Below are positions 42,657 to 50,802 of a stretch of DNA of 64,000 nt, in pieces (the stretch's first letter is position 1; each line of letters starts with the position of its first letter). This DNA is from JAHEJA01 sp965657215 (GTDB lineage: Bacteria; Pseudomonadota; Alphaproteobacteria; Rhodobacterales; Rhodobacteraceae). The notes below the pieces were generated by a model. That model ran no database searches, was not told the DNA's origin, and worked only from the letters and a program-made list of their open reading frames with translations. Position numbers and translations under genes: made by a program. The stretch spans positions 1 through 64,000 of the forward strand of contig CBFHNR010000010.1 in assembly GCA_965657215.1 (NCBI GenBank), read 5' to 3'.

Positions 42657-43568
42657 ATGCCGTTAACGATGAACAAAGATGTCTTTATTACCTGTGCAGT
42701 CACTGGCTCGGGCGCGACCCAAGATCGAAGCCCACATGTGCCGCGCTCTCCAAAGGAAATTGCCGATAGTGCTATTGCCGCGGCCAAAGCAGGGGCGGCC
42801 ATTGTTCATTGCCATGTGCGGGATCCTGAAACAGGCGCGCCGAGCCGTCAGTTGGAGTATTATCGCGAAGTCACTGAGCGTATTCGCGATGCTGAGGTTG
42901 ATGTTGTATTGAACCTCACTGCGGGCATGGGCGGGGATATTGTGTTTGGCGGCAGTGAGACTCCGTTTCCTGTGGCCGATGGAACAGATATGATTGGCGC
43001 CTCTGAGAGGGTCGCGCATATTGTGGATTGCTTGCCCGAAATTTGTACCCTTGATTGTGGGACCATGAATTTTGCCGAAGCTGATTATGTCATGACCAAT
43101 ACGCCTGGTATGCTTCAGGCGATGGGACGCATGATGACAGACGCAGGGGTCAAACCAGAAGTCGAAGCCTTTGATACAGGGCATCTTTGGTATGCGAAAC
43201 AATTGGTGGCCGACGGCGTTTTGGAACCTGATGTTTTGGTTCAGCTCTGTATGGGGGTGCATTGGGGCGCGCCAGATGATTTGAACACCTTTATGGCGAT
43301 GGTGAATAATGTGCCTGACAATTGGAATTTCAGCGCCTTTGCCTTGGGACGTAATCAAATGGCCTATGTGGCGGCTTCTGTTTTGGCAGGAGGCAATGTG
43401 CGCGTGGGATTAGAAGATAACCTTTGGTTAGAAAAAGGCGTCTTGGCCACGAATGAACAACTGGTAGCACGTGCCAAAACCATCATCGAAAATCTTGGTG
43501 CGCGTGTCATTGGCCCTCAAGAGGTGCGCGAAAAACTGGGCCTCACGAAAAGAGCGCCACGCGGATGA
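42657..43568 (+). CDS. 3-keto-acid cleavage enzyme (BKACE), probably dehydrocarnitine-specific
   Basis: A 304-residue BKACE (DUF849) zinc TIM barrel that converts a beta-keto acid plus acetyl-CoA into acetoacetate and a CoA ester. Zinc-ligand region AIVHCHVRDPETG, LNLTAGMGGD, and VEAFDTGHLWYA with the Glu/Asp pair. In this operon the natural substrate is 3-dehydrocarnitine, giving glycine betainyl-CoA and acetoacetate. Start at the ATG at 42657 with AGGAG 6 nt upstream, leaving out a 14-codon extension. Overlaps the SGNH gene by 4 nt (ATGA). Confidence 0.88.
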   Translation: MPLTMNKDVFITCAVTGSGATQDRSPHVPRSPKEIADSAIAAAKAGAAIVHCHVRDPETGAPSRQLEYYREVTERIRDAEVDVVLNLTAGMGGDIVFGGSETPFPVADGTDMIGASERVAHIVDCLPEICTLDCGTMNFAEADYVMTNTPGMLQAMGRMMTDAGVKPEVEAFDTGHLWYAKQLVADGVLEPDVLVQLCMGVHWGAPDDLNTFMAMVNNVPDNWNFSAFALGRNQMAYVAASVLAGGNVRVGLEDNLWLEKGVLATNEQLVARAKTIIENLGARVIGPQEVREKLGLTKRAPRG

Positions 43569-44197
43569 GTACGATCCTTGTTTATGGCGATAGCAATAGC
43601 CATGGCACACCGCCTTTGGTGGCGCTGGGGGACATTGCGCGTTTTGACAAAGCACATCGATGGCCAGGTGTCATGGCGGATGATTTGGGGCCTGCGCATG
43701 ACGTGATTTGTGAGGCGCTTCCTGGACGTACGACGGTGCATGATGATGTGATTGAGGGGGGCATGCGCAACGGATTGACAGTGTTGCCCGCCATGTTGCA
43801 GTCGCATAAACCGATTGATCTGGTTGTCCTTATGTTGGGCACGAATGATTTGAAAATACGGTTTTCCGTTTCAGCCTGGGAAATCGCACGCTCGTTGGAA
43901 CGATTGGTGTCTGAAATTCAGTTGGGCCAACCGCAGGCATCCATTTGCGTTGTGGCCCCTGCAAATGTTCGCGAAATTGGAACCCTGAGAGATGTCTTTG
44001 CTGAGGCGGAAACTCGCCAAGTGAATTTGTCAAACTGCATCAAAGAGATGACAGATCGCACAGGCCTTTATTTTGTCGATGCGAATGATCATGTGTCTGT
44101 CTCTGAGATTGATGGCGTTCATTGGGACGCAGAGCAACATGTCATTTTTGGCAAAGTGATGGCGGACAAACTGCGCACAATCTTAGAAAGCCAATAA
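43565..44197 (+). CDS. SGNH/GDSL hydrolase in the carnitine operon
   Basis: A 210-residue SGNH esterase: block I YGDSNSHGTPP with nucleophile Ser, block III LMLGTNDLKIRF, and block V DGVHWDAEQH with catalytic Asp and His. No signal peptide, so probably cytosolic. Family members cut arylesters, lysophospholipids or acyl chains. Its place inside a carnitine operon, overlapping the BKACE gene, suggests hydrolysis of an O-acylcarnitine or other choline-type ester, but that is inference only. Confidence 0.85.
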   Translation: MSTILVYGDSNSHGTPPLVALGDIARFDKAHRWPGVMADDLGPAHDVICEALPGRTTVHDDVIEGGMRNGLTVLPAMLQSHKPIDLVVLMLGTNDLKIRFSVSAWEIARSLERLVSEIQLGQPQASICVVAPANVREIGTLRDVFAEAETRQVNLSNCIKEMTDRTGLYFVDANDHVSVSEIDGVHWDAEQHVIFGKVMADKLRTILESQ

Positions 44198-44539
44198 ATG
44201 AAATTTATCTATAGTCTCGCTGCTAGTGTCCTGTTGATCGCTTGCCAAGGCGAGCAACAATCAGAGGAACTAGGATCGCCTAAACTATCCTCCCAAATTG
44301 AACTGGTTGAGAGGCTTGCAGCTGAGTGCACCCAAAAGGGCGGGACCATGACGATTGGGGGACATGGACAACCAGTGTGCCTTGAAACCGCGTCAGATGC
44401 AGGCAAACAATGTTCAAGCTCAGCAGACTGTGAGGGGATATGTTTGGCAGAGGGGCAAATCTGTTCCTCCCAAGCACCGATGTACGGATGTAACGACGTT
44501 TATGAAAACGGCACTATCGCAACTCTTTGTGTGGATTAA
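44198..44539 (+). CDS. small cysteine-rich lipoprotein
   Basis: A 113-residue protein with a lipoprotein signal: SVLLIACQG, lipidated at C16. The mature part has eight further Cys in a C-terminal cluster (CTQKGG, PVCLE, CSSSADCEGICLAEGQICSS, YGCND, TLCVD), likely disulfide-bonded. I know no family by name. The ATG directly follows the SGNH stop and its own stop is 3 nt before cdhA, so it is within the operon. A ligand-binding or envelope role is possible; no transporter genes accompany it. Confidence 0.75.
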   Translation: MKFIYSLAASVLLIACQGEQQSEELGSPKLSSQIELVERLAAECTQKGGTMTIGGHGQPVCLETASDAGKQCSSSADCEGICLAEGQICSSQAPMYGCNDVYENGTIATLCVD

Positions 44540-44542
44540 AAA

Positions 44543-45934
44543 ATGACAAAAACAGCAGCAATCATTGGTGGTGGGGTAATCGGCGGCGGATGGCTCGCGC
44601 GATTTTTGTTAAATGGGTGGGACGTCAATGTCTATGATCCCGATCCAGAGGCAGAGCGCAAGATTGCTGCTGTGTTGGAAAATGCGCGTCACGCACTTCC
44701 GATGCTCTATGATCATGCGCTGCCTCCTGAGGGCGCGCTGACATTTTGCACAACATTGAAAGAGGCCGTCGCAAAGGCCGATTGGATCCAAGAAAGCGTG
44801 CCTGAGCGTTTGGATATCAAACATAGCGTTCTTGCGGATATTCAGAATTCTTGCCGCAAAGATGCGATATTAGCCTCTTCAACATCGGGGTTTAAACCAT
44901 CGGAATTACAGGAAAAATCGGATTTTCCAGATCAGATTATGGTCTGTCACCCGTTTAACCCTGTTTATTTGCTGCCGCTGATCGAAGTGGTGCCAAGTGG
45001 TGCAACCTCGTCACAACATGTTGAGGCCGCCAAAGAGATGCTCGCCTCAGTTGGGCTTTATGGGCTGCATGTGCGCAAGGAAATTGATGCCCATATCGCC
45101 GATCGTTTCTTAGAAGCCGTGTGGCGCGAAGGTCTTTGGCTGATCAAAGATGGCATTGCCACCACAGAGGAAATTGACGACGCTATTCGCTATGGGTTTG
45201 GGCTTCGCTGGGCGCAAATGGGATTGTTTGAAACCTACCGCATTGCTGGTGGCGAGGCAGGGATGGCGCATTTCATCGCCCAATTTGGACCTTGTCTTGA
45301 ATGGCCATGGACCAAGCTGATGGATGTCCCCGAATTAACCGATGAATTGGTGGCCAAGATCGCAGACCAATCGGATGCACAATCCGGTGATCTCTCTATT
45401 CGTGAACTGGAACGACTGCGCGACAATAACTTGGTCGCGATGATGCGCGCGCTCAAACAGCAAGGGTCGGCCGCAGGTGCCTTGATCAACACCCATGAAA
45501 AATCAATGATCAAAGTGGCGCGGCCCCAAAAAACGTTCCAAACAGTCGCCCGCAAAGTACCCGTGGATTGGACCGACTATAACGGTCATATGAACGAAGG
45601 CCGCTATGGTCAGGTCTATAGTGATGCAGCAGATGGCTTCTTGTTTGCGATTGGGGCAGATGCGGATTACGTCGCCTCGGGAAATAGCTTTTTCACAGTT
45701 GAAACAACAACCAAATTCCTAAACGAAACCCACGCAGGCGAAGATATCCTTGTCGATACAACTGTTGAATTGGCGCAGGGGAAAAAGCTTAAACTGTTCC
45801 ACGAAATGAAACGTGCTGATGGCACTGTGTTGTCCACATGTTCTCAGTTCTTGCTGCATGTTGATCTCACAACGCGCGCATCAAGTGACCCTGTCGGCCC
45901 TGTTGCCACCGCGATTGCGGCCCTGTCATCCTAA
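44543..45934 (+). CDS. cdhA: L-carnitine 3-dehydrogenase fused to a thioesterase
   Basis: A 463-residue two-domain enzyme. Residues 1-320 are a 3-hydroxyacyl-CoA-dehydrogenase-like NAD enzyme (IIGGGVIGGGWLARF; IQESVPERLDIK; SSTSGFKPSELQ; VCHPFNPVYLLPLIEVVP), which oxidises carnitine to 3-dehydrocarnitine. Residues about 333-463 are a hotdog thioesterase (VDWTDYNGHMNEGRYGQVYSDAADGFL), equivalent to the separate betainyl-CoA thioesterase of Pseudomonas and already known as a fusion in rhizobial carnitine dehydrogenases. With BKACE it gives carnitine to glycine betaine plus acetoacetate. Confidence 0.92.
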   Translation: MTKTAAIIGGGVIGGGWLARFLLNGWDVNVYDPDPEAERKIAAVLENARHALPMLYDHALPPEGALTFCTTLKEAVAKADWIQESVPERLDIKHSVLADIQNSCRKDAILASSTSGFKPSELQEKSDFPDQIMVCHPFNPVYLLPLIEVVPSGATSSQHVEAAKEMLASVGLYGLHVRKEIDAHIADRFLEAVWREGLWLIKDGIATTEEIDDAIRYGFGLRWAQMGLFETYRIAGGEAGMAHFIAQFGPCLEWPWTKLMDVPELTDELVAKIADQSDAQSGDLSIRELERLRDNNLVAMMRALKQQGSAAGALINTHEKSMIKVARPQKTFQTVARKVPVDWTDYNGHMNEGRYGQVYSDAADGFLFAIGADADYVASGNSFFTVETTTKFLNETHAGEDILVDTTVELAQGKKLKLFHEMKRADGTVLSTCSQFLLHVDLTTRASSDPVGPVATAIAALSS

Positions 45935-45947
45935 ATCGGAGAGTGCT

Positions 45948-47108
45948 ATGAATTTCGGCCTAAGCGAAGAACAGAATATGATCGTCACCACTGTGCGTGA
46001 CTTCGTCGAAAAGGAAATTTATCCCCACGAGGATTTGGTAGAACGCACAGGCGAAGTCCCCGAAGACATTGCCCAAGACATCAAACAAAAATGTATCGAT
46101 CTCGGGTTTTATGCCTGCAACTTTCCTGAATCCGTCGGCTGTGCAGGGTTAGGGCATCTAGATTTCTCCTTGGTCGAACGTGAATTGGGGCGCGGGTCCA
46201 TGGCGCTTAATCACTTCTTTGGGAGGCCACAAAATATCCTCATGGCCTGCGAAGGCGAGCAAATTGATCGCTATCTTATGCCTGCTGTTCGCGGTGAGCG
46301 CATGGATGCCTTGGCCATGACGGAACCTGATGCGGGATCCGATGTGCGCGGCATGAAATGCACGGCAATTCGCGATGGTGGGGATTGGGTAGTGAACGGA
46401 ACCAAGCACTTTATTTCTGGTGCAGAGCATGCTGATTTTATTATTGTTTTTATTGCAACAGGCGAAGATCAAACACCGAAGGGTCCAAAAAAACGCATAA
46501 CTGCGTTTCTTGTTGATAGAGGGACCAAAGGTTTCACAATTCGCGATGGATATAAATCAGTATCACATCGCGGTTACAAGAATATGGTGTTAGAATTTGA
46601 CGATTGCCGCTTGCCAGATGCTCAGGTCTTAGGCGAGGTCGATGGCGGGTTTGAGGTCATGAACACATGGCTCTACGCCACGCGCCTAACCGTTGCAGCC
46701 ATGTCTGTCGGTCGCGCACGGCGGTGTTTCGACTTTGCTCTCAATTATTCTGCTGAACGCAAACAATTTGGACAACAGATTGGAAAATTTCAAGGTGTCA
46801 GCTTTCAAATCGCGGATATGATCACGGAAATTGATGCTGCTGATTGGCTTACCTTGGCGGCCGCGTGGCGCTTGGATGAAAATATGCCAGCCAATCGCGA
46901 AATCGCGAGCGCCAAACTCTACGCAACGGAAATGCTCGCGCGTGTGACTGATACAACTCTGCAAATTCATGGGGGTATGGGGCTAATGGATGATTACCCG
47001 ATAGAGCGGTTTTGGCGCGATGCACGAGTAGAACGCATTTGGGATGGAACCTCTGAAATTCAGCGCCACATCATCAGCCGAGATCTATTGCGCCCTCTGG
47101 GCGCATGA
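45948..47108 (+). CDS. acyl-CoA dehydrogenase, probably gamma-butyrobetainyl-CoA (CaiA-like)
   Basis: A 386-residue flavin acyl-CoA dehydrogenase: AMTEPDAGSDVRGMKCTA, WVVNGTKHFISGAEHADF, YAERKQFGQ-type segment SAERKQFGQQIGKFQ, and QIHGGMGLMDDYPIERFWRDARV. Its place between carnitine dehydrogenase and CaiD makes oxidation of gamma-butyrobetainyl-CoA to crotonobetainyl-CoA the likely reaction, electrons going to ETF. Start at the ATG at 45948 with CGGAGAG before it. It ends in the composite intergenic element that separates it from the ligase gene. Confidence 0.88.
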   Translation: MNFGLSEEQNMIVTTVRDFVEKEIYPHEDLVERTGEVPEDIAQDIKQKCIDLGFYACNFPESVGCAGLGHLDFSLVERELGRGSMALNHFFGRPQNILMACEGEQIDRYLMPAVRGERMDALAMTEPDAGSDVRGMKCTAIRDGGDWVVNGTKHFISGAEHADFIIVFIATGEDQTPKGPKKRITAFLVDRGTKGFTIRDGYKSVSHRGYKNMVLEFDDCRLPDAQVLGEVDGGFEVMNTWLYATRLTVAAMSVGRARRCFDFALNYSAERKQFGQQIGKFQGVSFQIADMITEIDAADWLTLAAAWRLDENMPANREIASAKLYATEMLARVTDTTLQIHGGMGLMDDYPIERFWRDARVERIWDGTSEIQRHIISRDLLRPLGA

Positions 47109-47116
47109 TTTAGCAC

Positions 47117-47265
47117 TGCGTGCGAGGATATTTATGAAAAGAAGAAACGTTATCCCCAAGAAAATCACCCCTTGGCACGAAAACATGCACAAGGGGCTTC
47201 TCCTTTTACGGTCATCGGCGTCCCCGCCTGTACCGCAAATCAAGGAATATTCTGAAATAGTTAAC
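47117..47265 (+). repeat. composite intergenic element, copy 2 (candidate structured RNA)
   Basis: Same order as copy 1: a box TGCGTGCGAGGATATTT (47117-47133), tail AAAAGAAGAAAC, a 7-bp hairpin CCCCTTG/CAAGGGG (47168-47174 and 47190-47196), the identical 28-nt block (47208-47235) and GTTAAC (47260-47265). Compared with copy 1 three of the seven stem positions differ and pairing is kept. It sits between the CaiA-like and ligase genes of one operon, where it could terminate or attenuate. Confidence 0.65.
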
Positions 47266-47270
47266 AAAGT

Positions 47271-47305
47271 CCTTCTTCTTTTTACAAATATCCTCGCCGA
47301 AGGCA
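47271..47305 (-). repeat. dispersed intergenic element, copy d (inverted)
   Basis: On the minus strand TGCCTTCGGCGAGGATATTT (47286-47305) is followed by the purine tail AAAAAGAAGAAGG (47271-47283). It faces copy 2 of the composite element, so the gap 47109-47339 holds two inverted copies of the box. Confidence 0.65.
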
Positions 47306-47339
47306 TTGCTCCGGTTCAATCCTTGCCATGGAGGGCGTA

Positions 47340-49367
47340 ATGCGCGATTTATCTCGTCTTTTTTCGCCCAAAACAATAGCCGTTGTTGGTGGTGGTGCTT
47401 GGGGGCGCAATGTCATCGAGGAATGCCGCAAGATCGGCTTTTCAGGTGATATCTGGCCTGTCCATCCCAAAGCGGACAAAATCTGTGGGCTAGATGTTAA
47501 GCGATCTGTGAGTGATCTTCCTTCCGCGCCTGATGCTGTTTTCATCGGTGTGAACCGTTCTGCGACGATTGAGGTCGTGCGTGATCTGGCTAAAATGGGA
47601 GCAGGGGGCGCAGTTTGTTTTGCCTCTGGTTTCCTCGAGGCTCAAAATGAAACTGAGGATGGTGCGGAGCTTCAACAACAACTTGTTGCCGCTGCGGGTG
47701 ATATGCCAATTGTCGGGCCAAATTGCTATGGGTTCATCAATTATTTGGATCAAGTCTGTTTGTGGCCTGATCAGCATGGGGGTTTGCCTGTTGAGCGCGG
47801 TGTTGCGCTCCTTACGCAAAGTTCGAATATTGCGATCAATCTTACAATGCAGGCACGCGGGTTGCCGATTGCCATGGTCATGACTGCGGGCAATCAAGCG
47901 CAGACCAGTCAAGCTGAAATAGGGCGTGCGCTTTTGTCTGACCCGCGCGTCACAGCACTTGGGATTCATATTGAGGGATTTCAATCCGTTCAAGAATTCG
48001 AAGACTTAGCGCGGTATGCGAAATCTTTAAACAAGGGAATAGTGGCCTTAAAAGTGGGCAAATCAGAGCAAGCCCAACAGGCGACCGTGTCTCATACCGC
48101 CTCTTTGGCAGGCGGCGACGCAGGTGCGCATGCCGTTTTAAAACGCTTGGGATGCGCTCAAGTTGAGAGTCTTGCGGCTATGATCGAAGCGCTAAAAATC
48201 TTGCATGTATTCGGGCCTTTGTCGGGTACACGGGTTGCATCGATGTCCTGTTCAGGGGGAGAAGCCAGTTTGATGGCGGATGCAGGTGAGCGCGCGGGTA
48301 TCAAATTCCCGCCGTTGAGCGAGGCCCAAAGGACAGATTTGAGGGCGGCTTTGGGGGATAAAGTCGCCTTGGCCAACCCGTTGGATTACCATACCTATGT
48401 TTGGGGCAATGGGGAGGCCATGGGGTCGGCCTTTGCTGCGATGATGCAGGGACCTGTTGATCTGGGTGTTTTGATTGTTGATTTTCCGCGCTCTGATCGG
48501 TGCGATCCCTCGGCTTGGGACTGTGTTCTTGATGCGGCTCGGCTTGTGCGTGCGTCATGCGATATTCCTTTCGCCTGTTTGTCCAGTTTGGCGGAAAATT
48601 TGCCAGAGGATGTTGCACAAGATTTGCTAGAACTGGGGGTTGTTCCGTTACATGGGTTAGAGGAGTCATTGGCGGCAATTAAGGCCTGTGGCGACATGGT
48701 GTCTAGGTTGACAGATGAGCCTCTTTTACCGCCGCAAAGTCCCGTACAAGCGACGACTTGGTCAGAGGCCACCTCAAAGGCGCAGTTGGCGCAGTATGGT
48801 GTTCAAAGCCCTAAATCCATATCGACGGATGTGTCTGGTCTCGCCGAGGCATTCGAACGCCTTGGGGGGGATTGTGTCCTGAAAGGTTTCGGGTTTGAGC
48901 ACAAATCTGAAGCCGGCGCGGTGGTTGTCGGGATTGCCTCTGTAGAGCAGGCGATTGCCGCCGCTCAGTCCATGGATTGCGCGCAGTTTCTGATTGAAGA
49001 GATGGTGCAGGACTGTGTTGCAGAGGTATTGATAGGTGTGGTGCATGATCCTGTTCATGGGTTTGTGTTAACCTTGGCGGCTGGGGGCGTGCTCACCGAA
49101 GTGTTGCAAGATTCTGAATCCCTTATGGTTCCCAGTTCCCGAGCCGATGTAGGGGATGCCCTGTCCCAATTGAAAATAGCCAAGCTATTGCAGGGATATC
49201 GGGGGGCGTCGCCTGCTGATATAGAGGCGTTAATTGACACGGTGATGGCTGTTCAATGCTTTGTTCTGGATCATCATGACCGTCTTGAAGAACTAGAAAT
49301 AAATCCGCTCTTTGCTTTGCCTACGGGTGCAATCGCAGTGGATGCCCTCATTCGAATAGGAGATTAA
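47340..49367 (+). CDS. ADP-forming acyl-CoA synthetase, probably betaine/carnitine-specific
   Basis: A 675-residue NDP-forming acyl-CoA ligase. In order: CoA-binding Rossmann domain (TIAVVGGGAWGRNV), succinyl-CoA-ligase-like domains with the phosphohistidine H252 in VSHTASLAGGDAG, and a C-terminal ATP-grasp domain from about residue 450 (GDCVLKGFGFEHKSEAGAVVVG). Start at the ATG at 47340 with GGAGG upstream. Beside CaiA-like and CaiD genes it would activate gamma-butyrobetaine or carnitine to the CoA ester, a job done in E. coli by AMP-forming CaiC and transferase CaiB. Confidence 0.87.
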   Translation: MRDLSRLFSPKTIAVVGGGAWGRNVIEECRKIGFSGDIWPVHPKADKICGLDVKRSVSDLPSAPDAVFIGVNRSATIEVVRDLAKMGAGGAVCFASGFLEAQNETEDGAELQQQLVAAAGDMPIVGPNCYGFINYLDQVCLWPDQHGGLPVERGVALLTQSSNIAINLTMQARGLPIAMVMTAGNQAQTSQAEIGRALLSDPRVTALGIHIEGFQSVQEFEDLARYAKSLNKGIVALKVGKSEQAQQATVSHTASLAGGDAGAHAVLKRLGCAQVESLAAMIEALKILHVFGPLSGTRVASMSCSGGEASLMADAGERAGIKFPPLSEAQRTDLRAALGDKVALANPLDYHTYVWGNGEAMGSAFAAMMQGPVDLGVLIVDFPRSDRCDPSAWDCVLDAARLVRASCDIPFACLSSLAENLPEDVAQDLLELGVVPLHGLEESLAAIKACGDMVSRLTDEPLLPPQSPVQATTWSEATSKAQLAQYGVQSPKSISTDVSGLAEAFERLGGDCVLKGFGFEHKSEAGAVVVGIASVEQAIAAAQSMDCAQFLIEEMVQDCVAEVLIGVVHDPVHGFVLTLAAGGVLTEVLQDSESLMVPSSRADVGDALSQLKIAKLLQGYRGASPADIEALIDTVMAVQCFVLDHHDRLEELEINPLFALPTGAIAVDALIRIGD

Positions 49368-49368
49368 C

Positions 49369-50154
49369 ATGAGCGATGGACCCATAAAAACCCAGCGACG
49401 CGGACACGTGTTAGAAGTGACTTTGGATCGCCCCAAGGCCAATGCGATAGATTTGGCGACCTCTCGGATCATGGGCGAGGTGTTTCGCGACTTTCGGGAT
49501 GATCCAGAATTGCGTGTTGCGATCATAACGGGGGCTGGCTACAAATTCTTTTGTCCTGGCTGGGATTTAAAGGCGGCTGCAGATGGGGATGCAGTTGATG
49601 GGGATTATGGTGTTGGGGGCTTTGGCGGTTTGCAAGAGCTGCGCGGGTTGAACAAGCCTGTCATTGCCGCCATCAATGGGATCTGTTGTGGGGGTGGTTT
49701 GGAATTGGCGCTCTCAGCGGATATGATATTGGCCGCAGAGCATGCCACATTTGCTTTGCCGGAAATTCGCTCAGGCACGGTTGCGGATGCGGCGAGCGTT
49801 AAATTGCCAAAACGCATTCCTTATCACATTGCGATGGACATGTTGTTGACAGGACGGTGGGTGGATGCCGATGAAGCGGCGCGTTGGGGGTTGATTAACT
49901 ATATTTATCCCGCTCAAGACCTTATGGCTGAGGCGCAGAAATTGGCGGATTTACTGGCCTCAGGACCGCCGCTGGTGTATGCGGCGATCAAAGAAGTCGT
50001 GCGTGAGGCTGAGGACATGAAATTCCAAGATGCGATGAATAAGATCACCAAGAGCCAGTTTGAAACAGTTGAAAAGCTCTATACTTCAGAAGATCAGCTT
50101 GAAGGCGCGCGTGCTTTTGCAGAAAAACGCGATCCCGTTTGGAAAGGTCGCTAG
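49369..50154 (+). CDS. caiD: carnitinyl-CoA dehydratase
   Basis: A 261-residue crotonase-fold enzyme closely resembling E. coli CaiD over its whole length: LDRPKANAIDLATS, RVAIITGAGYKFFCPGWDLKAAADGDA, KPVIAAINGICCGGGLELALSADMI, ALRWG-like AARWGLINYI, and the identical C-terminal FAEKRDPVWKGR. It interconverts crotonobetainyl-CoA and L-carnitinyl-CoA. Start 1 nt after the ligase stop, so coupled. Last gene of the carnitine locus; a dispersed box follows. Confidence 0.93.
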   Translation: MSDGPIKTQRRGHVLEVTLDRPKANAIDLATSRIMGEVFRDFRDDPELRVAIITGAGYKFFCPGWDLKAAADGDAVDGDYGVGGFGGLQELRGLNKPVIAAINGICCGGGLELALSADMILAAEHATFALPEIRSGTVADAASVKLPKRIPYHIAMDMLLTGRWVDADEAARWGLINYIYPAQDLMAEAQKLADLLASGPPLVYAAIKEVVREAEDMKFQDAMNKITKSQFETVEKLYTSEDQLEGARAFAEKRDPVWKGR

Positions 50155-50190
50155 TGCCTTCGGCGAGGATATTTAAGAAAAGAAGAAGGG
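50155..50190 (+). repeat. dispersed intergenic element, copy e
   Basis: TGCCTTCGGCGAGGATATTT (50155-50174) with the tail AAGAAAAGAAGAAGGG (50175-50190), immediately after the caiD stop. It shares 20 of 20 box positions with copies at 36949 and 47286 (inverted). Confidence 0.7.
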
Positions 50191-50733
50191 TTAGGTGTCT
50201 GTAAACCTAACTTTGCCAATGAAGCTGAGGTTGCGATTGCGTTGAGCAAAGTCGATGCCATAACCGACGACAAATTCATCAGGGATTTCAAATCCGATGT
50301 AGTCGGCTTTTGCCTCGACTTCGCGTCGCGTGGGTTTGTCGAGCAGGGCGATGCATTTGAGTTTGGCTGGATTTCGGCTTTGAAGAAGGTGGATCACGTG
50401 ATTGAGGGTAAAGCCGGTGTCAACGATATCTTCGACCAAGAGGACATCGCGGCCTTCGATTGGAGATCTTAAATCTTTGAGAATGCGCACTTCTCGGGAG
50501 CTTTCCATGCCATCGCCATAGGAGGAGGCCTCTAGGAAATCGACCTCAACAGGCAGGTCAAGTTCGCGGACCAAATCTGCGATAAAGACAAAGCTCCCGC
50601 GCAAGAGGCCGACGACGACCAATTTCGAGGTTTGAGCAAATTCTTCTTGAATATCGCGGCTCAATTCCTCTATTCGGGCGGCAATGGCCTTGGCAGAGAT
50701 AAGTTCGTCGATTACATAGGGACGCTGTGTCAT
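50191..50733 (-). CDS. hpt: hypoxanthine phosphoribosyltransferase
   Basis: Converts hypoxanthine and PRPP to IMP. The 180-residue type I phosphoribosyltransferase has VVGLLRGSFVFIADL, the PRPP loop VLLVEDIVDTGFTLN and the C-terminal DEFVVGYGIDFAQRNRNL block. It can use the hypoxanthine made by adenine deaminase (1.4-3.1 kb), giving an adenine-to-IMP salvage route. Convergent with the carnitine operon. Confidence 0.95.
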   Translation of the reverse strand: MTQRPYVIDELISAKAIAARIEELSRDIQEEFAQTSKLVVVGLLRGSFVFIADLVRELDLPVEVDFLEASSYGDGMESSREVRILKDLRSPIEGRDVLLVEDIVDTGFTLNHVIHLLQSRNPAKLKCIALLDKPTRREVEAKADYIGFEIPDEFVVGYGIDFAQRNRNLSFIGKVRFTDT

Positions 50734-50802
50734 TTGGGCCTCTTGAAACTTGGGGTCAATGTTTCCTAAGTTGTGAAATGTGAAAAGTCAAAACGAGTCC
50801 GC

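Noticed and set aside
47172..47190. TGGCAC-like sigma-54 promoter
   Set aside because: GG and GC are separated by 11 nt and not 10, and the match lies in the hairpin of the composite element. No sigma-54-type activator with GAFTGA is in the window.
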